From positions 14,818,001 through 14,882,000 of the forward strand of contig CM070633.1 in assembly GCA_036346255.1 (NCBI GenBank): a stretch of 64,000 bases of DNA. Direction: 5' to 3'. The notes beneath the pieces are model-generated. The model ran no database searches. It was given only the letters and a program-made list of their open reading frames with translations, and was not told the origin of the DNA. Below, one piece after another: positions 1-10,800 of the stretch (position 1 is its first letter; every line of letters starts with the position of its first letter). Both the position numbers and the translations under genes were made by a program. Source of the DNA: Ampelocalamus luodianensis (Eukaryota > Streptophyta > Magnoliopsida > Poales > Poaceae).

Positions 1-1153
1 TAGATTTTCTGGTTTTTATTTAAATAGAAACGACTGAGAGTTCAGGAATTTGTTTGACCCGGCAAACTAATTCCAAAACTTCTGAAAATTTTAGGGGAGG
101 TTTCTAATCTAGAGTAGATCCTTATATAAATTTTCTAGGGCTTTTCTAGTATTATATTTTTCTTTATAAAACTTTTAAGTTTCTTTCTTTCTACTTGTAT
201 TTTCATAAAATGATGTTTTTAAGTTTTAAAACTCCACATAACCAAGAATAGAAGTTCAGATAAAGAAAATGACAAAAGAAAATATCAAGTTTTAAAAAGG
301 ACACACTTTTATACATTTGAGATACAAACCCTTTTATCAGGATGTTACATAATTTCTATCAGCATGTCCATCCAAACCCTCAGACAACCGACAAGAGACA
401 AAGCCTAGATAGACTCATCACCAGACCCTCCAATTCTGGGTACGAAGAAGTTGTCGGCCAGCATGGAATCATCTTCTAACTCTGAACAACAATTTAAGCA
501 AGATTGAGTACATTGTGTACTCAGCAAGTCTTGTAGTGTATCGCAAAATTTATATAAATGTAGGGCTAACAAGAAATGAGGCTCTAAGCTACAAGTTATT
601 TTGTATTAAGTAGATTTTATTTGTAATATCAATATGTAGTATTTTCCAACGAAAGTTTAAAGAGCAGTTAAATAAGTAAAGGACAACAAGTAAGTAACTG
701 AATAACAACTAGAGCAAGGCAAACAACCCCTTTGACCTTGTTGATCCTACTATTTTAATTATTGTACTTGTTTTTGCAAAATCTATTATGCATGCGTGTA
801 TGTCTATTATAAAATTTGCTATGTTTTGGATAGCGGTAGTTGTAAAACCTATTCGATGCATGAATCTCCTTGAATTATTGATTCCCTTACTATTGTAGCC
901 ATTAGTTTATGGGTTAGGCAATATATAATGTCAAATTGGGAGTTTTAAGTGCGAATATCGCACAAATGCTTAATAGAGCGGTAGTTTTTCCCTAAAAGTT
1001 ATAAAAGGACAATATGATAAGCATGAGTTTAGGAGATTTATGAAAAATGTCCAAAGGGGTGTACCTCTGTTATTTTATATAAAAGTAAAAAAAATACAAA
1101 ACCTAGTTTTTCGACCGGGCGAGTTATATTATATTCTGAGGAGAATAAGGGGC
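1..1153 (+). repeat. Diverged LTR-like sequence, left member of an inverted pair
   Basis: AT-rich sequence without a credible gene. Positions about 350-700 match the reverse complement of about 4440-4805 over nearly their whole length. Shared blocks include the stretch around the sequence AGCAAGATTGAGTACA and the one around CAATATCAATATGTAGTATT. The layout (a GAGTACAnnnTGTACTC-like motif, then an oligopurine/AT region) resembles the 5' part of the 5.1-kb LTR at 39018. The same family of LTR is therefore likely, though I cannot define both ends. Positions beyond 700 align poorly with the partner. Confidence 0.4.
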
Positions 1154-3775
1154 TGTAGGAGAGATGAATACGCTACATGGATGATTGTATTGAGACTCGA
1201 GGTTGGTTTATATAGAGTACAAGGCTTGGAGGGCAAGAAGCCTCTCTTAGAGATAAGATAGGTATCCTAGAGATAAGGCAGGTATCACGAGATTACAAAT
1301 CCTACCAAATATAAAGATATGCTAATATACTCTAACATCCCCTCGCAGTCGTAGCGGTAGTGTTGCGGACAGCAGGAGCATCGTGGACGGTCATACTAGA
1401 GAGGAAGCCAAAGGTGGGGAGCCATCGGACTAACTGATGGAGGCGGGGTACCCGATCTTTCGATGAGATTGATAACTATCGATTTTGGTGGAGGTGACTC
1501 TCGCGATCCGACTACAACCGTACGACGACGCTTGCGCCTTAGCAATCGTTGAACCAACTCCGAGATGTTATTGACCGTGCTAGAAGCGCGATCAACCTGA
1601 ACACGAGGTTCGATTCCTGCGAGCAATCGAAGAACTAGCAAGAATAAAATATAGGCAATCTGATATTGCGAATAAGAATGTAGCGTAGATGGTATTGAAA
1701 ATCAAAGGTGGGATCCCGAAGGTTGTCTTGACAGGTGGTCGTCCGACACAACTGAAGAACAGAAGTTTGCACAATGGCTAAACCTAAACTCAACGAAATC
1801 CGAGTTCTAGCCAAGGGAACGGCGGCTCCTATATGGGAATACGACCAGGGTGGCGCCAGGAAGTGGACGACGCCCTAGGGTTACAAGGCCCATGGGCCCA
1901 AGAGGAGGTGGCGCAACACCCTTTTTGGCTCGGACAAAAAAACAGACATGAATTGTTTTGTTTATTGTGTCCGGCTCGATTGGAATTTGAAGCTGAGGTT
2001 GGATCCATTAAAAAGTAGACTTGATAAGCTTTCAATGAAGTCCAAGAACGTCCCAAACGGAGTCCGTATGAAGAAGTTACATCCGTTTGAACTTAGTGTT
2101 ATTGCAGCAGTCCGAACTCGAATCCAGAACGAGCCCAACTCGAATTCTTGCTTGGCTCGGACCCAAAGTGACGTGATGACCTCCATTATGCCTCCTATGC
2201 TTGTCCATGACTCCACATACCTCTCCTTGGTCCTTTCCCATATTCCTAAGCACAATTAAATCACTTGCATTAGGTAGCGATCTATTCTCAGTAATATATA
2301 AACCTATGAACGAATTCACCTGGTGATTAAGTTGGCGAGCACGAGCTTGAGTAATTGGTCCTTGTAACATTTGTTGTGGATCAGCTGTGTGTGTAGACGC
2401 GGTTGTATCCAAGTTAGGGATGTCCTCATCACTAACATCCCCCACAATCGTAGCGGGAGCATTGGGGACTGCTGTGGCGTCACGAACGCGATGACTGTAG
2501 AGGGAACTGACGAGTTTGCTCAAGATAATGATAGCCCTTTATTGCCAAGGTAGCTGAGAGCGAGGTGACCATTGTCGTAGCTGTGGAGGAGGGAGCCATG
2601 TCGAGGTAGCTGGTGTCGAGGTCATCACTGTGGTCGGGGTAGTGGAGTTAATGCAGAGGAGGACATAGCCGAGGTCGGTGAAGAGGTTGCCGACATCATT
2701 CGGCCGTGGTCGAAGATGAAGCAGAGGGGGGGCGGCCGGAACCAACAAGGAGGAGGCTGGATCTGGGCGAGGCACTACCAGATCTAGTGTGGGAGAGGCC
2801 GGATCCAGTAGCGGCGGCACCGGAGAAGGCCGGGGCAAGCTGGAGGTAGTGGCATCGTCGACTGGGGAGCCCGGATCTGGGGCCGTGGAGACGAGCAGTG
2901 TAGAGAGCCAGCTCATGATCCGGGCGGAGAGAAGCCCGCCAGAGCAACCAACGAGGACGAGGCCGTATCCAGGTGTGGCACCGCCAGATCCGGTGTGGAG
3001 GAGGACGAATCCGGGAGCAACAACACTGGAGAAGGACTTGATCAGCGTTGACTAAGACGGTGGCATCGATGATGGCAATGGGGACCATGGGCAGCAACAC
3101 TGCAACCCAGAGGGGCGATGCAGCGGCAGCCCGTTCATGTCGATGGCATGACCACAAGTGCGGGCTTCCTGTGGTGCAACATCTCGTACTCACGGACAAC
3201 GGTTCGGCGATGATGATGTAGCGTGATGACGACGGTAGACGGGGCACTCGAAAGGCCGTGGAGGGAGGGCCATGTCGACGAGCGCATCGCATCACGCCAC
3301 GACGTCATCGGAGGAGAGCAGGCGTCGGAGAGTTCGAAGCCGAGGCGGTGAAACCAAAGCCGAGGAACATTGACGGGTCAGCAGGGCGACGCAAACCAAT
3401 CTATGATCAGAAAAAAGAGAGAAAAACCCGATCTGAAGATGACCGGAGAAAACTCTAATTGGTAGCCGGTCGAATGATCGGCGACATGACTTGAACTACG
3501 GGTTGTAGAGCCCCTAGGAGAGATCATGGAGACGACATCATCTCCTAGGGGCGGCGCGGCAGAAGCTATGGCAGCGGCGGTGGCTCAGGAGCGGCACCAC
3601 TCTGATACCATGTAGGAAAGATAAATACACTGCAATGGATGATTGTATTGAGACTCGAGGGTGGTTTATATAGAGTACAAGGCTTGGAGGGCAATAAGTC
3701 TCTCCTAGAGATAAGGCAGGTATCACGGGATTATAAATCCTACCAAATATAGAGATATGCCAATATACTCTAACT
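1154..3775 (-). mobile_element. Small non-autonomous Copia-type LTR element
   Basis: Two direct repeats, 1154-1337 and 3611-3775, act as LTRs. They start TGTAGGA and end CTCTAACA/T on the + strand, so on the minus strand they begin TGTTAGAG and end CCTACA. Immediately inside the right copy, 3597-3610 reads on the minus strand TGGTATCAGAGTGG, the initiator-tRNA-Met primer-binding site typical of plant Copia elements. A purine tract abuts the left LTR. Flanking bases are GGGGC and GGGGT, a 4/5 target-site duplication. The 2.3-kb interior encodes no recognisable integrase or reverse transcriptase, so movement would need a helper. The interior is GC-rich and proline-rich at 2600-3300, which looks like acquired or low-complexity sequence. 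Confidence 0.8.
2077..2523 (-). pseudogene. Retrotransposon polyprotein-tail ORF remnant
   Basis: A 148-codon minus-strand frame inside the small LTR element contains the string GPITQARARQLNHQVNSF. This resembles the GPITRARAK..LNxQVxSFL tail found in many grass retrotransposon reading frames of otherwise unclassified type. The downstream minus-strand sequence near 2026-2110, around the AACGGAGTCCGTATGAAG block, is also common in grass retrotransposon 3' regions. No catalytic domain is present. I treat it as a decayed structural tail rather than a gene. Confidence 0.45.
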
Positions 3776-4900
3776 GGGGTGTACCTCACTAGTAGATAGG
3801 GGGAGATTCTTGCTCGGGACAATGAAGGACCAAACACCAGTATATCCTACCTAAGCGTAAGTGTACAACCACATATGCTGGTATTGGATGGCATTAGCTA
3901 ATTAGGTCATTGGAAACTAACCTTGCACATTGGCAGGCCGTAGTAATGTGGGCAGGACCGATGTAGGCATGTCCGAAGGGGCTCCCTTCACCGAGGTGTT
4001 GGGCATAAAGGCTTCTGACACAACGATGAATGCCTCACTGAGACGGGGGTGTACCTAGGTGAAGTGAGTGTATTCATTTGTTGGGCTAGTATATGGGTAG
4101 GACTAGATGATGTAAAGGCTTCGACACAAGCTCTAGACTGCTTATCGAAGGTAGTGTGCAGTGGTATCGACGGATGCCAAACAAACTAGAGAATTCGTGT
4201 GCTATGGATAAAGTTGTACCCCTCTACAGAGTGTAAATCTATTTAAATAGCCTTTACTCGCGGTAGCCGTGCTCGCGGTGATGAACATGCTAAGTGTAGT
4301 ATTGCCGGTTATAGTCTCGATTTTCACAAAAATGATTTCGTTGGAAAACATGGGAAATGACTTGCGGGTTTATATTTGAGTTGAATGTCATGTCTATGGC
4401 TGAAAGTAAAATGTTGCTCATAGCCGAGGATGGTTGCGAGTGTTGTCATTGATTCCATTACTACTTAATGTCCTTTACACATTTAGTTTCTCTTTAAACT
4501 TCCATTACAAAATACTACATATTGATATTGCAAACAAGACTTGCTTAATGCTGAAAATAACTTGTAGCTTAGAGCCTTATCTCTTGTTAACCTTGCATTT
4601 ATATAAATTTTACGATACACTACAAGTCTTGCTGAGTACACATTATACTCAATCTTGCTTAAATTATCGTTCAGAGTATGAGGATGAGCCTACGCCAGAC
4701 GATACTTTCTTCAAACTCAGAACCAGAGGGTTTGGTGATGGGCCTATCTAGGCTTTGTCTCTTGTTGGTTGCCTGAGGTTTCGGATGGGCATGCCACTGA
4801 AAATTATTTACTTTTATCACTTGTACTTTCGCTGCTACTTTTGTTACTCTATTGATACTTGCTTTTATTTGGCCGGTCGGCCTATGATGAACTTATTGTA
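3776..4900 (-). repeat. Diverged LTR-like sequence, right member of the inverted pair
   Basis: Positions about 4440-4805 are the reverse complement of about 350-700 with small substitutions. The remainder (3776-4440) carries features usual for LTR U3 sequence on the minus strand, including AGGTACACCCC-type blocks, but has no defined TG/CA ends. No gene is visible here. The short + strand frame at 4434-4751 is composed of this repeat and is not credible. Confidence 0.4.
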
Positions 4901-5033
4901 ATCGCTAAGTTAAGTACCATTTTTGCTTTACTTTGTACATGTGAATGTATGGATGAGATATTAATGTTGGAGTTGTGTGTACTAGCCACTGATCATGGGG
5001 CTAGTACGGTACACACACGAGGGCTTAAGGTAT

Positions 5034-5420
5034 TCAACACCTGGGGTCCGACACATCGAGCACCGGGCCAATGTTCGGGATGTGGCCTTGGAGGCCCTCG
5101 GAGAAGCTGTGGTCCTGGTGGTCGATGCCGGTGATGGCAACGGTGAACCCGGCCTTGGCGAAGTGCACGGTGGTGAGCTGGACCATCCAGCTGGATCCAC
5201 CGGTGAAGCCGAGGACAACAACGACGACGCCGAGGATGGGTGTGCCGCCGCTGGGGACCCAGTGTTGGGTGAAGATGCAGAGCTCTCGCGGGTTGACGAA
5301 AGTGGAGGATGAGTGCGCTACGTCATGTCGCGCGTAGAACTCCTCAACGGTGAACCGGCCGAAGGGGCTCCGCTTGTTGGCCTCCACCACCGAATGCACC
5401 ATCTCTCGTGGGTTGATGCC
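5034..5420 (-). pseudogene. 5' fragment of a caffeoylshikimate-esterase/monoacylglycerol-lipase-like gene
   Basis: The minus-strand frame matches the N-terminal part of plant alpha/beta hydrolases of the caffeoylshikimate esterase/monoacylglycerol lipase group. Recognisable pieces are FTVEEFYARHDV, IFTQHWVPSGGTP, SSWMVQLTTVHFAKAGF and FSEGLQGHIPNIGPVLD. These enzymes cleave ester bonds, using an HG oxyanion motif and a later GxSxG nucleophile. Here the oxyanion histidine is replaced (LGFTGGSSW instead of HGFTGESSW). The DHQGHGxS stretch is altered to DHQDHSFS. Similarity stops abruptly near 5045, before any GxSxG serine. Sequence up to about 5830 on the same strand looks like the former leader and promoter. 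It is a non-functional fragment, either captured or left by deletion. Confidence 0.7.
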
Positions 5421-5900
5421 TGGCCAGCGCCAGGATTCTCTGCAATGCCACAGAGAAGGCTGGCCATGGCTGCGGTGGAGATGGCGCCTGTCGCGAGCGA
5501 GGAGGAGGGGAGGCCGTTCGTGGAGGAGATGAGGGCTGTGAGAAGGACGAGGAGGAAGCAGCACAGAGGGGAGGGGTGGGTGAGGAAGGAGACGGCGAGG
5601 GAGAGGGGGAGGTGCGGGGAGGAGAGATCAGACGGGGAAGGGGATGGGAAGGGGAGAGGTTGTGTGGGGCGGTGATCATGGGGACAGGAGAGGGGCAGAG
5701 GTGCAGCGACGATGACCAGAGCAACGGGTTGGCCATGGCCGGAGCAAGGAATAGGTGGAAAAGGAAGAAGAGGGTAGAAATGTCCAAAATGGCAAAAATA
5801 CAAAGAGGCAAGGATATGTGTGGCAAATAATCAATTGCAATGAACTTAATGGCATTTTGTCAAAACCACAATAAAGGTGTGGTAGATTATCAATTCCCCC

Positions 5901-5976
5901 TTTATTTATTACAAAATATATGTTGATTAACATAGAAAGGACCAAATTAGAAGTTAGATCAGCCACCGCTCTCATC
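5901..5976 (+). repeat. Left copy of a 76-bp direct duplication upstream of the MBD gene
   Basis: Positions 5901-5976 and 6719-6795 are near-identical direct repeats sharing GACCAAATTAGAAGTYAGAT followed by CAGCCACCG. They lie 0.75 kb apart with the mini-CACTA element (6030-6250) and AT-rich sequence between them. They are not LTRs, because they lack TG/CA ends and a primer site. A local segmental duplication of the gene's upstream region is the simplest reading. Confidence 0.6.
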
Positions 5977-6029
5977 CATCCCTACTAGGAGAGTATATAT
6001 TTGCTAACACATTTTCATTGGGTAAGGGT

Positions 6030-6250
6030 CACTACTACAGAAAAGGTCTTTATAGACGGTTCAAAAACGTCTTCACAGAAGGCTTTCAACATGAACCGTC
6101 TGTGATATTGCTTCTTCACAGACGGTTTTTAGCGCAGCCAGTAACACAGACGGTCGCTAAACTAAAACCATCAGTGATGGTATTTAATACAGACAGTTTT
6201 GATCAACCGTCTGTATTGAGACGTCCAGTGTTGTCCTTTTTGTAATAGTG
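6030..6250 (+). mobile_element. 221-bp CACTA (En/Spm) deletion derivative
   Basis: It begins CACTACTACAGAAAA and ends TTTTTGTAATAGTG, the inverted CACTA terminus. The flanks are GGT on both sides (6027-6029 and 6251-6253), the expected 3-bp target-site duplication. Inside are copies of the subterminal motif ACAGACGGTT in both orientations. There is no coding capacity. It belongs to the same terminal-repeat group as the CACTA sequences at 8733, 32719, 50315 and 51422. Confidence 0.88.
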
Positions 6251-6253
6251 GGT

Positions 6254-6718
6254 CAAGATCTATACGGAGAGGAACCTGAAATACACGTGCGCAGACAAGA
6301 ATTATCCTTAAAATGGATTGCATAGTTGCGGCGACAATATTGATTACGAACAACAGGGATGATATATCGATATATTCTGAGATAGCACAAGACTGATACC
6401 TATCCCTGCGTAGGTTTGAAGCTCATAGATTGATTACACAGCGCACAAGTTAGCTAGATTGGCTGTTTTAGTAATGTTTTATGTACCTGGTTAATTCCGG
6501 ATTTTAAGAGTTGTATATCGAATAAATAAAAGCAGCAAGCTTTTAATATAAAGAATATTTGTACATTAAAATAATAGCAGGACTACTCTAATAGATACTT
6601 ACATTAATTGATTCTCTAGAAAAGATATGCTGATGCATATCTTTTGTTTAGTATAAATTGATGCATATATATCTTTGTAGAGTAACAATTAATGTAATAC
6701 CCATATATACAAGCAGTC
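6254..6718. other. AT-rich upstream sequence without a gene
   Basis: I see no credible coding sequence here. A small perfect hairpin (AAAAGATATG-CTGA-TGCATATCTTTT, about 6619-6644) and scattered TATA-like tracts are the only features. Confidence 0.4.
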
Positions 6719-7117
6719 TTTATTTATTAAAAAAGTTACGCTGATTAACATAGGAAGGACCAAATTAGAAGTCAGATCAGCCACCGTTCTCATCTGAACT
6801 CCCCCTAAACCCCAGATCGTAATCGGGTGGCCACAAGAGGCATTCTCACGTGAGGCACGTCTACCCTTTGCAAGAAGCCTGCCAGACATGCAACAACCCA
6901 GCCAGAGTCCAGGACGGACAGTTCATACTTACCCTGCCACCTTCCTAACTAAGGCCACGTATTACCCCAACAGAAACTGTCCTCTCTCACCACAATTAAA
7001 GCAGCCCTCTGCAATACACACACACACGGAGAGAGAGAGAGTTCTTCAGTTCCTTCCAAGCGGAGAGAAAACCCGACTCCCAAGAACGAGAGAGAGAGAG
7101 AGGCTAGGGAGAGCGAG
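6719..7117 (+). promoter_or_regulatory. Proximal promoter and 5' leader of the MBD gene
   Basis: This interval runs from the right copy of the upstream duplication (6719-6795) to the start codon. From about 7015 it becomes a CACACA run followed by GAGAGA runs (7027-7040, 7089-7102), a composition typical of grass 5' leaders. No canonical TATA box is evident near the expected distance. A TATA-less or dispersed start is possible, and the transcription start cannot be fixed from sequence alone. Confidence 0.45.
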
Positions 7118-7430
7118 ATGAGTAGTCGGAAGCAGCTGGTGGTGGTGGTGCTCTCGGACGACGACGAGCCGGCGGGTGCCGAGGTGCCGGAGCAGACGGT
7201 GGCGGCGAAGGAACCGGAGGAGGCGGAGCGTCCAGACTGGCTCCCCGACGGCTGGAGCATGGACGCCACTCGCCTCGGCGACGGCACCTACAACCGGGTA
7301 CGTACGACGTCCTCTCCCGCTTCGCCTATGCTTCTCTAGAGCTTGTTTTAATTATTTAATCCTCGTCCCTTGCAATATCCTTCTGTGGTAGATCTGCAGC
7401 TGTTTGATTCGGTGCTTTTGTGTGCGCGAA

Positions 7431-7461
<31 letters not shown>

Positions 7462-7808
7462 ATTTGCGGTTCATTCATGCACAGAGCTACACCGCCCCTA
7501 TCTCGAACTACACCTTCACCACGAAGGGCGAGGTGCTGGATTACGTCTCCTCGGGAGCGGCGGACCGCGCGTCGGAGGCGCACGGGACGATCTCCGACAA
7601 GAGCACGCTACAGGTGAGTGATCGAGTTCGGTTTGCTCTACCTCTACCTGCGGCTATGCCGTTGTTGATCCTGTGCATGCATGTTGGTCAACTTTGAGGT
7701 GAGCTTGTCTGATATATGTGGTGTATCCAGGGCAAGTACGCATGGCTTCCGCGCGGGTGGGTGCTCGAGATCAGAGCTGGCGGAGAGGAGATGGACAAAA
7801 TGTTCAAG
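7118..7808 (+). CDS. MBD gene exons 1-3
   Basis: Exon 1 (7118-7297) ends CGG before GTACGT. It encodes an acidic N-terminus and the first half of MBD1. Exon 2 (7485-7613) follows ACAG and ends CAG before GTGAGTG, completing MBD1 (TFTTKGEVLDYV resembles the MBD helix). Exon 3 (7731-7808) follows CCAG and ends AAG before GTAATTA, opening MBD2 with WLPRGWVLEIR. Lengths of 180, 129 and 78 nt are all multiples of three. Introns are 187 and 117 bp. Confidence 0.88.
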
Positions 7809-10800
7809 GTAATTACGCTGAACTCGCTTTCACATTGGCTATATAGCTATACGTACGTACATCCGTTTTGCATTGCATGCTTACTTGGAAGCTGTTTTTA
7901 GAAATCTTAATTCCAAGCATTTATGTGCAAGCTAGGAATTAATTTGTTGTAATTATATAGGATAAAGGCCGGTATGGGAGGTTCTCTGTATATTAGATGT
8001 TGGCCTAAACCGAAGATGAACACACCTGAACACAAGAACGAAAAAAAATTGTTCTGCGGAACAACAACAACTTTTCTGGTTTTCTTCTTCTTCTCTATTG
8101 CTCTTGTTCACAAAATCTGATTATAAAGGTGTCTTTTATTGAGAGCAAATGACTATTCGTATCCAGAAACGATTCTACGTATCCTGAAGGGATACCACAC
8201 AAATTCTAGTATCTATAATTAATACTACCTAAATAATGTAGGACTAAGTAAACAAACTCTATGTAAAATCTAGATACTATATGTACAAAGATTACTAACA
8301 AATCACTACCTAATCTTTGTGCACTTATTGAGGTAGTCGGTCTCAACTACAACTTGCCTAACTGTTACTCAATACTGGACGGCGAACATATCTCCTCAAT
8401 GTCCCGGACTCAACTCCCTGGACACACACACAAATACGACATTGCAACCGCTTAGTACCAACACAATGCTTTCACCTTGGCAACACACAACTCATCTTGT
8501 GTTCTACCGACGTGCACTACTATCTATTCCACATGCACGCATGCACGCAAACAACTAACTCAATGTGCTAACATGCACACACATGACTCGGCACCACTAC
8601 TCCTACATGCATGGACTCAACTACATGCATGCGCTCATCGACGAGATTACGCTGCGCGGTCGCTGCTAGCTTCGCTATGCCCAACGTCGCTGCCGACCCG
8701 TTGAGACTGGCCTGCGCCAAGCTGCCAGCCACCACTACTACAAAAAAAGGTAATCACAGATGGTTCAAAATCGTCATCACAGATGGTTTTCTGAACCGTC
8801 TGACTTTATGGGTCAGTAATGACATGGGTCATCACAGATGGTTTTTGAATTGTCTGTGAAAAAAGTTATTACAGACGGTTCTTAACAAGAACCGTCTGTG
8901 ATAATCAATTATCATAGACGGTTCTTATTCAGAATCGTCTGTAAAAATAGACTATCACATACGGTTTTATTAAAAAAAAACCATCTGTTATAGTTTTTTA
9001 TTGCAAAAAAATTGAATTCTGAGCCAAACCAATCAATTGTTGGACATGAGTTGGAGTTGAGAATCTGACCCTAACTTATGGATTTTCGGATTGAACTTTT
9101 CGTTAGCTTTCCAACGAGCCAAAGAACGTCGCAATTCGAGTTCGTATGCAAAAGTTATGGCTGTTTTACCGAACAGTGCGCGAAAACGAGTCTGAGACAA
9201 AGAAGCGGACGAGTACTCAGAGTCAGGGATGCCGAGGTGCTTGCTGTCGATGTCCTCAATCTTATCTTGATATATTCATTCACAAGAAAACTACGATCAT
9301 CACTGAGAGCCACCAAAAGCAACAAGGCATAGGGAGGCGACAAACGATTAATCACTTACTAGCATGCAGTGGCAGCATCACCGTCGTGTCACGACGGTGA
9401 CACTGCACAAGACACTCTTACGATATGAGTACCTTGTGCAGTGAACCGTGGCGTCAAACAAGAAGCAAGGAACGAACTGGCCTGAACCTTCTGCTTCGTC
9501 TGTGGCGCCAGGGCGCTGTCATTGCCATTGTTGACATAGTCGGCGCAAGTGTCGGGGGCCAGATGGGTGGACTTGCTCCTCTCCACCTCGTCGACGATGT
9601 TGAGGTGAATGGATGGGCATGACAGCGTGTTGATCCTGAGCGAGATGTTGAGCTCGCCGAGGTAGTAGTAGTAGCCAATGAAGTAGCCGCCGTCACTGCA
9701 GTTGCTCGCGCCGATGTTGGCGCTGTTGCTATTGTCGCTATCCCCATTGGGAGGCCAGTAGCATGCACCATGGTCAGCGACGTGGTCGGGACTCCAGTAC
9801 ATGAAGCTGGCTTTGATACCAATTATTAGCCCAAACTGAAGACGAACATATGCGAACACAAGAACGGATTTTTTTTTGTGCCGCCAGAACAACAACAGTT
9901 TTTCTAATTTTCTTCTTCTTCTCTATTGCTCTTGTTCACAAAATCTGATTACATAGATGCCCTTTTGTTGAGAGCAAATTACTATTTATATCTAGAAAGG
10001 ATTCTACGTATTCTAAAGGGATACCACACAAACTCTGGTATCCATAATTAATATTGTCTAAATACTGTAGGACCACGTAAACAATCTCTACGTAAAATTT
10101 AGATATACTATATGCACAGAGATTACTAACATTAGATGCATGTACCTGATTGAGTTGTATATTCAAACAGGGAAGGGGTAGAAATGATGCAATATAAGTT
10201 GATGTCAAAATGTTTCAATAAAGGAAAAGGCTTTCCTTCAGCCTCGATGTATATGAGTTATTGCATAATATAAAACTTTGTCCATATATAGAATGAATTT
10301 ATGTCACCAGATAGAGTCAAAATAAAGAGCATGGGATAGTTCTCAAGATTAGATGTATCTCATTAATTCCATTTAAATAGAAAGAAGGTAGCAAATAGAA
10401 TTGATATAATTTCATGTTGATCCATTTTAATTAAGTAAAGGGTTTTCATTCTAGCTGGTGTTATATGAGTTATGCCATGCATAACGGAAGCTTTGTCAAT
10501 ACTTTTTTTGTGACATATATAGGGTGACTGTTTCACAGACCTAGTCAAGCTGGGTTTCAAACCTGGAGATGGACACTTTTTATTTGTTTGTTTGTTTTGG
10601 TGTTGATGGAGGGTCCTGTGCTACCTCAAGCCGATGGTAACATTAGGGGATCCACCCTAGACGAGGTCCGAAGACCAACCTCCACGACGCGCGACACATC
10701 AGCTTCCGGGGTAGCCACATGGCGAGGTCCCATTGACACCCGCATAGATGGAAAGGCTGATGATGTCATGTGTCTCAAACATAGTAGGGCCCACTTGACG

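Larger units (their letters stand above)
7998..10131 (-). mobile_element. Non-autonomous LTR element (303/308-bp LTRs)
   Basis: LTRs are 7998-8300 and 9824-10131. On the minus strand they begin TGTTAGTAATCTC. Next to the right LTR, 9809-9822 reads TTGGTATCAAAGCC on the minus strand, a one-mismatch initiator-Met primer site. Target-site duplications are exact: TTAGA at 7993-7997 and 10132-10136. The interior shares 3' sequence (8330-8500) with the interior of the element at 11666, so the two belong to one non-autonomous group. The interior also holds a CACTA terminus (8733) and an open minus-strand stretch (9480-9823). No pol domains are present. Confidence 0.88.

Noticed and set aside
7118..7901. 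Reading exons 1-3 as a complete short gene ending in intron 3
   Set aside because: The frame stops only after an intron-like GTAATTA junction in the middle of an MBD, and the missing half is found in phase at 36120.
9370..9450. Palindromes around CACCGTCGTGTCACGACGGTG and CACTGCACAAG read as the missing right end of the 8733 CACTA element
   Set aside because: No CACTA terminus or 3-bp duplication matches; they are short local palindromes within the host element's interior.
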